Assembly (NCBI GenBank): GCA_015655225.1
Contig: JAATFK010000494.1
Span: forward strand, 1-6,911
Reading direction: 5' to 3'
Length of the DNA: 6,911 nucleotides
DNA from: Solirubrobacterales bacterium
Lineage (GTDB): Bacteria; Actinomycetota; Thermoleophilia; Solirubrobacterales; Solirubrobacteraceae
The translations under genes and the position numbers were made by a program. The number at the start of each line of letters is the position of its first letter. Positions within the stretch are counted from its first letter, which is position 1. This document shows positions 5,372 to 6,911 of the stretch, piece by piece. The notes under the pieces were generated by a model. That model did not search any database, was not told the DNA's origin, and saw nothing but the letters and a program-made list of their open reading frames with translations.

Positions 5372-6489
5372 GCGCCGGCGGGGACGGGCTCACCGCGCTG
5401 CGCGAGCGGTTCCCCGTCCTCCGTCGTCTCGCCTATCTGAACGCCGGCACCAACGGCCCGGTGCCGGCCGCCGCGACGACCGCGGCGCGGGAAGAGCTGG
5501 AGGCCGAGGAGACCCGGGGTCGCGGCGGCATGCCGCACTTCGAGCACCAGAGAGAGCTGAGAGCCGCGCTGCGCCAGGCGTACGCGGCCCGCCTCGGCGC
5601 GGCGTCCGAGGACGTCGCGCTGACGACCTCCACGACCGACGGCGTGGGCCGCGTGCTGAGCGCGCTCGAGCTGGGGCCGGACGACGAGGTCGTGACGAGC
5701 GCCGAGGAGCACCCCGGCGTCTACGGCCCGCTGTCGGCCCTGCGCGCGCGGGGGATCGAGATCCGCACCGTCCCGTTCGGCGCGATCGCCGACGCGGTCG
5801 GGCCGCGCACGAAGCTCGTCGTCTGCTCCCACGTCAGCTGGATCAGCGGCGCGCTCGCGCCGGCCGCGCTGCGCGACCTCGACGTCCCGGTCCTGCTCGA
5901 CGGCGCCCAGGGCGTCGGCGCGGTCGCGATCGACGTCGCCGCGCTCGGCGCCGACGCCTACGCCGGCTCGGGCCAGAAGTGGCTCTGCGGCCCCGACGGC
6001 CTCGGCATGCTCTACGTCTCGCCGGCCCTGCGCGAGCGGATGACGCCGCAGACGCCCGGCTACGTGAACCTGGAGGACGCCGCCGCCGGGCTCGACTCGG
6101 TGCCGGCCGCCGACGCCCGCGCCTACGACACGCTCGCGCTCCCGAGCGCGTCGCTGGCACACGCGCTCGCGTCGCTGGAGACGCTCGGCGAGCCGGGCTG
6201 GGAGGCGGTCCACGCGCACGCGCACGGCCTCGCGCAGACCGCCGCCGAGGCGCTTGCCGAGCGCGGCCGCCGGGTCCTGGAGCGCGACAACACGACGCTC
6301 GTCGCCTGGTTCGAGGACGATCCGCCGGCGACCGTCGAGCGGCTCGCGGAGGCCGGCGTGATCGTGCGCCCGCTGCCCGGCGGGGAGCTGGTGCGCGCCT
6401 CGTTCGGCGGCTGGAGCAGCGACGACGACCTCGACCGCCTGCTCACCGCCCTGCCGTACCGGCCTGGCGGGCCGACCCGGCCCGGCTAG
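5368..6489 (+). CDS. class V aminotransferase-fold PLP enzyme (cysteine desulfurase/epimerase-like)
   Basis: 373 residues from a GTG overlapping the pyrophosphatase stop (GTGA). PLP fold-type I, class V. Visible elements: YLNAGTNGPVP (23-33), the phosphate-binding TSTTDGVGR (87-95), EEHPGVY (113-119) with His115 over the ring, SHVSWISG (154-161), LLDGAQGVG (176-184) with Asp178 for the pyridine nitrogen, SGQKWLCGPDG (201-211) with Schiff-base Lys204, and VRASFGGWSSDDDLDRLL (342-359) with Arg343 as the likely substrate-carboxylate ligand. No Cys sits in the catalytic-loop region used by SufS/IscS-type desulfurases, so sulfur mobilisation is not supported. The closer resemblance is to the broad isopenicillin-N-epimerase-like/EgtE-like group of unassigned class V enzymes. 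The in-frame extension back to 5266 lies entirely in the pyrophosphatase gene and is not credible. The 3' end overlaps the convergent SDR gene by 4 bp. Confidence 0.87.
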   Translation: MSAGGDGLTALRERFPVLRRLAYLNAGTNGPVPAAATTAAREELEAEETRGRGGMPHFEHQRELRAALRQAYAARLGAASEDVALTTSTTDGVGRVLSALELGPDDEVVTSAEEHPGVYGPLSALRARGIEIRTVPFGAIADAVGPRTKLVVCSHVSWISGALAPAALRDLDVPVLLDGAQGVGAVAIDVAALGADAYAGSGQKWLCGPDGLGMLYVSPALRERMTPQTPGYVNLEDAAAGLDSVPAADARAYDTLALPSASLAHALASLETLGEPGWEAVHAHAHGLAQTAAEALAERGRRVLERDNTTLVAWFEDDPPATVERLAEAGVIVRPLPGGELVRASFGGWSSDDDLDRLLTALPYRPGGPTRPG

Positions 6490-6911
6490 GTCGTCATCCC
6501 GCTGAAGAGGCCGCCGGTCACGTTCAGCACCTGGCCGTGCACGTAGTTCGACCACGGCGAGCAGAGGAAGAAGATGCCGCCGGCGGCCTCCTGCGGCGAC
6601 GCCGCGCGGCCGAGCGGGATCAGCATCTGCGACATGCCGCGCAGCTGGTCGGGGATCCCCAGCTGGACCTCCTCGCCGTCGATCACCATTCTGTTGGCGT
6701 CGTCCTTCGACTGCGTCAGGCGCGTGTCGATGAAGCCGAACGCGACCGCGTTGGCGTTCACCTTGAACTGGCCCCACTCCTTCGCGAGCGTCTTCGTGAG
6801 GCCGACGACGGCCGACTTGCCGGCCGCGTAGTTGGCCTGGCCGGCGTTTCCCATCGTGCCCGAGGTGGAGGAGACGTTGACGATCTTGCGGAAGACCTCG
6901 CGGCCCTCCTC
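6486..6911 (-). CDS. FabG-like SDR (3-oxoacyl-ACP reductase family), 3' part
   Basis: The frame is open to the window edge; 141 C-terminal residues are visible and the cofactor-binding N-terminus lies outside. The ATG at 6854 is internal. SDR catalytic residues are present: VNVSS with Ser15 (counting from the edge), then Tyr28 and Lys32 in YAAGK, with the normal Ser-Tyr spacing of 13. The helix KSAVVGLTKTLAKEW and the ending YVHGQVLNVTGG are typical of FabG-type NADPH-dependent 3-oxoacyl reductases. Oddities are FG in place of the usual PG after the strand (NAVAFGFIDT, about 53-62) and a substrate loop near 63-90 containing SKDDANRMVIDGEEVQLGIP. Related hydroxyacyl dehydrogenases of beta-oxidation are equally possible, and the crotonase at the other end of the window would suit either. 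Its stop shares CTAG with the aminotransferase stop. Confidence 0.9.
   Translation of the reverse strand, partial: EEGREVFRKIVNVSSTSGTMGNAGQANYAAGKSAVVGLTKTLAKEWGQFKVNANAVAFGFIDTRLTQSKDDANRMVIDGEEVQLGIPDQLRGMSQMLIPLGRAASPQEAAGGIFFLCSPWSNYVHGQVLNVTGGLFSGMTT

Noticed and set aside
5227..6777. 516-codon minus-strand open frame opposite the aminotransferase
   Set aside because: Overlaps a clear PLP enzyme and has shadow-like composition; stop-codon avoidance follows from GC-rich third positions.
1..6911. CRISPR array, tRNA/rRNA, insertion sequence, phage or defence genes
   Set aside because: No direct-repeat array, no tRNA- or rRNA-like segment, no transposase or integrase motif, and all long frames are accounted for by metabolic or transport genes.

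Overview
This is a GC-rich bacterial window packed with ordinary-looking chromosomal genes and almost no intergenic space. High GC, GTG starts, 4-nt start/stop overlaps and near absence of Shine-Dalgarno sites suggest an actinobacterium. The protein flavour fits the Thermoleophilia/Solirubrobacterales side of the phylum. That placement is inference, because no rRNA or other marker gene is present.

Layout from left to right. The 3' end of a crotonase-family gene (1-429, +) converges on a membrane-anchored alpha/beta-hydrolase esterase (439-1308, -). A 73-nt divergent promoter region separates the esterase from a PlsC-like acyltransferase (1382-2161, +). The acyltransferase is followed 4 nt later by a small SDR-fold protein that has lost its catalytic residues (2166-2705, +). 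A 113-nt gap holding a 47-nt imperfect palindrome separates this pair from a minus-strand operon. That operon consists of a CDF-type zinc/cation efflux protein (3775-4770, -) translationally coupled by ATGA to a GlmS-isomerase-like SIS protein (2819-3778, -). A second 73-nt divergent region leads to a family I inorganic pyrophosphatase (4844-5371, +), coupled by GTGA to a class V PLP-dependent aminotransferase (5368-6489, +). The aminotransferase stop codon shares a CTAG palindrome with the stop codon of a convergent FabG-like SDR (6486-6911, -, 5' end outside the window).

Functionally, the crotonase, acyltransferase and FabG-like enzyme point to acyl-CoA, lipid or fatty-acid metabolism. The efflux protein handles divalent metal and the pyrophosphatase removes PPi in the cytoplasm. 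I see no defence system, mobile element, CRISPR array, RNA gene or single obvious novel pathway.

The most informative non-coding signal is a TANNNT -10-like hexamer 7-9 nt before a usable start codon of all four genes that face the two divergent gaps. This is the arrangement expected for leaderless transcripts. At the pyrophosphatase gene this hexamer and the start codon lie within a perfect 9-bp inverted repeat. Other points worth checking are the 47-nt palindrome, the SIS protein with altered GlmS ligand residues, the catalytically dead SDR, and the crotonase that has Pro where hydratases carry a catalytic Glu.
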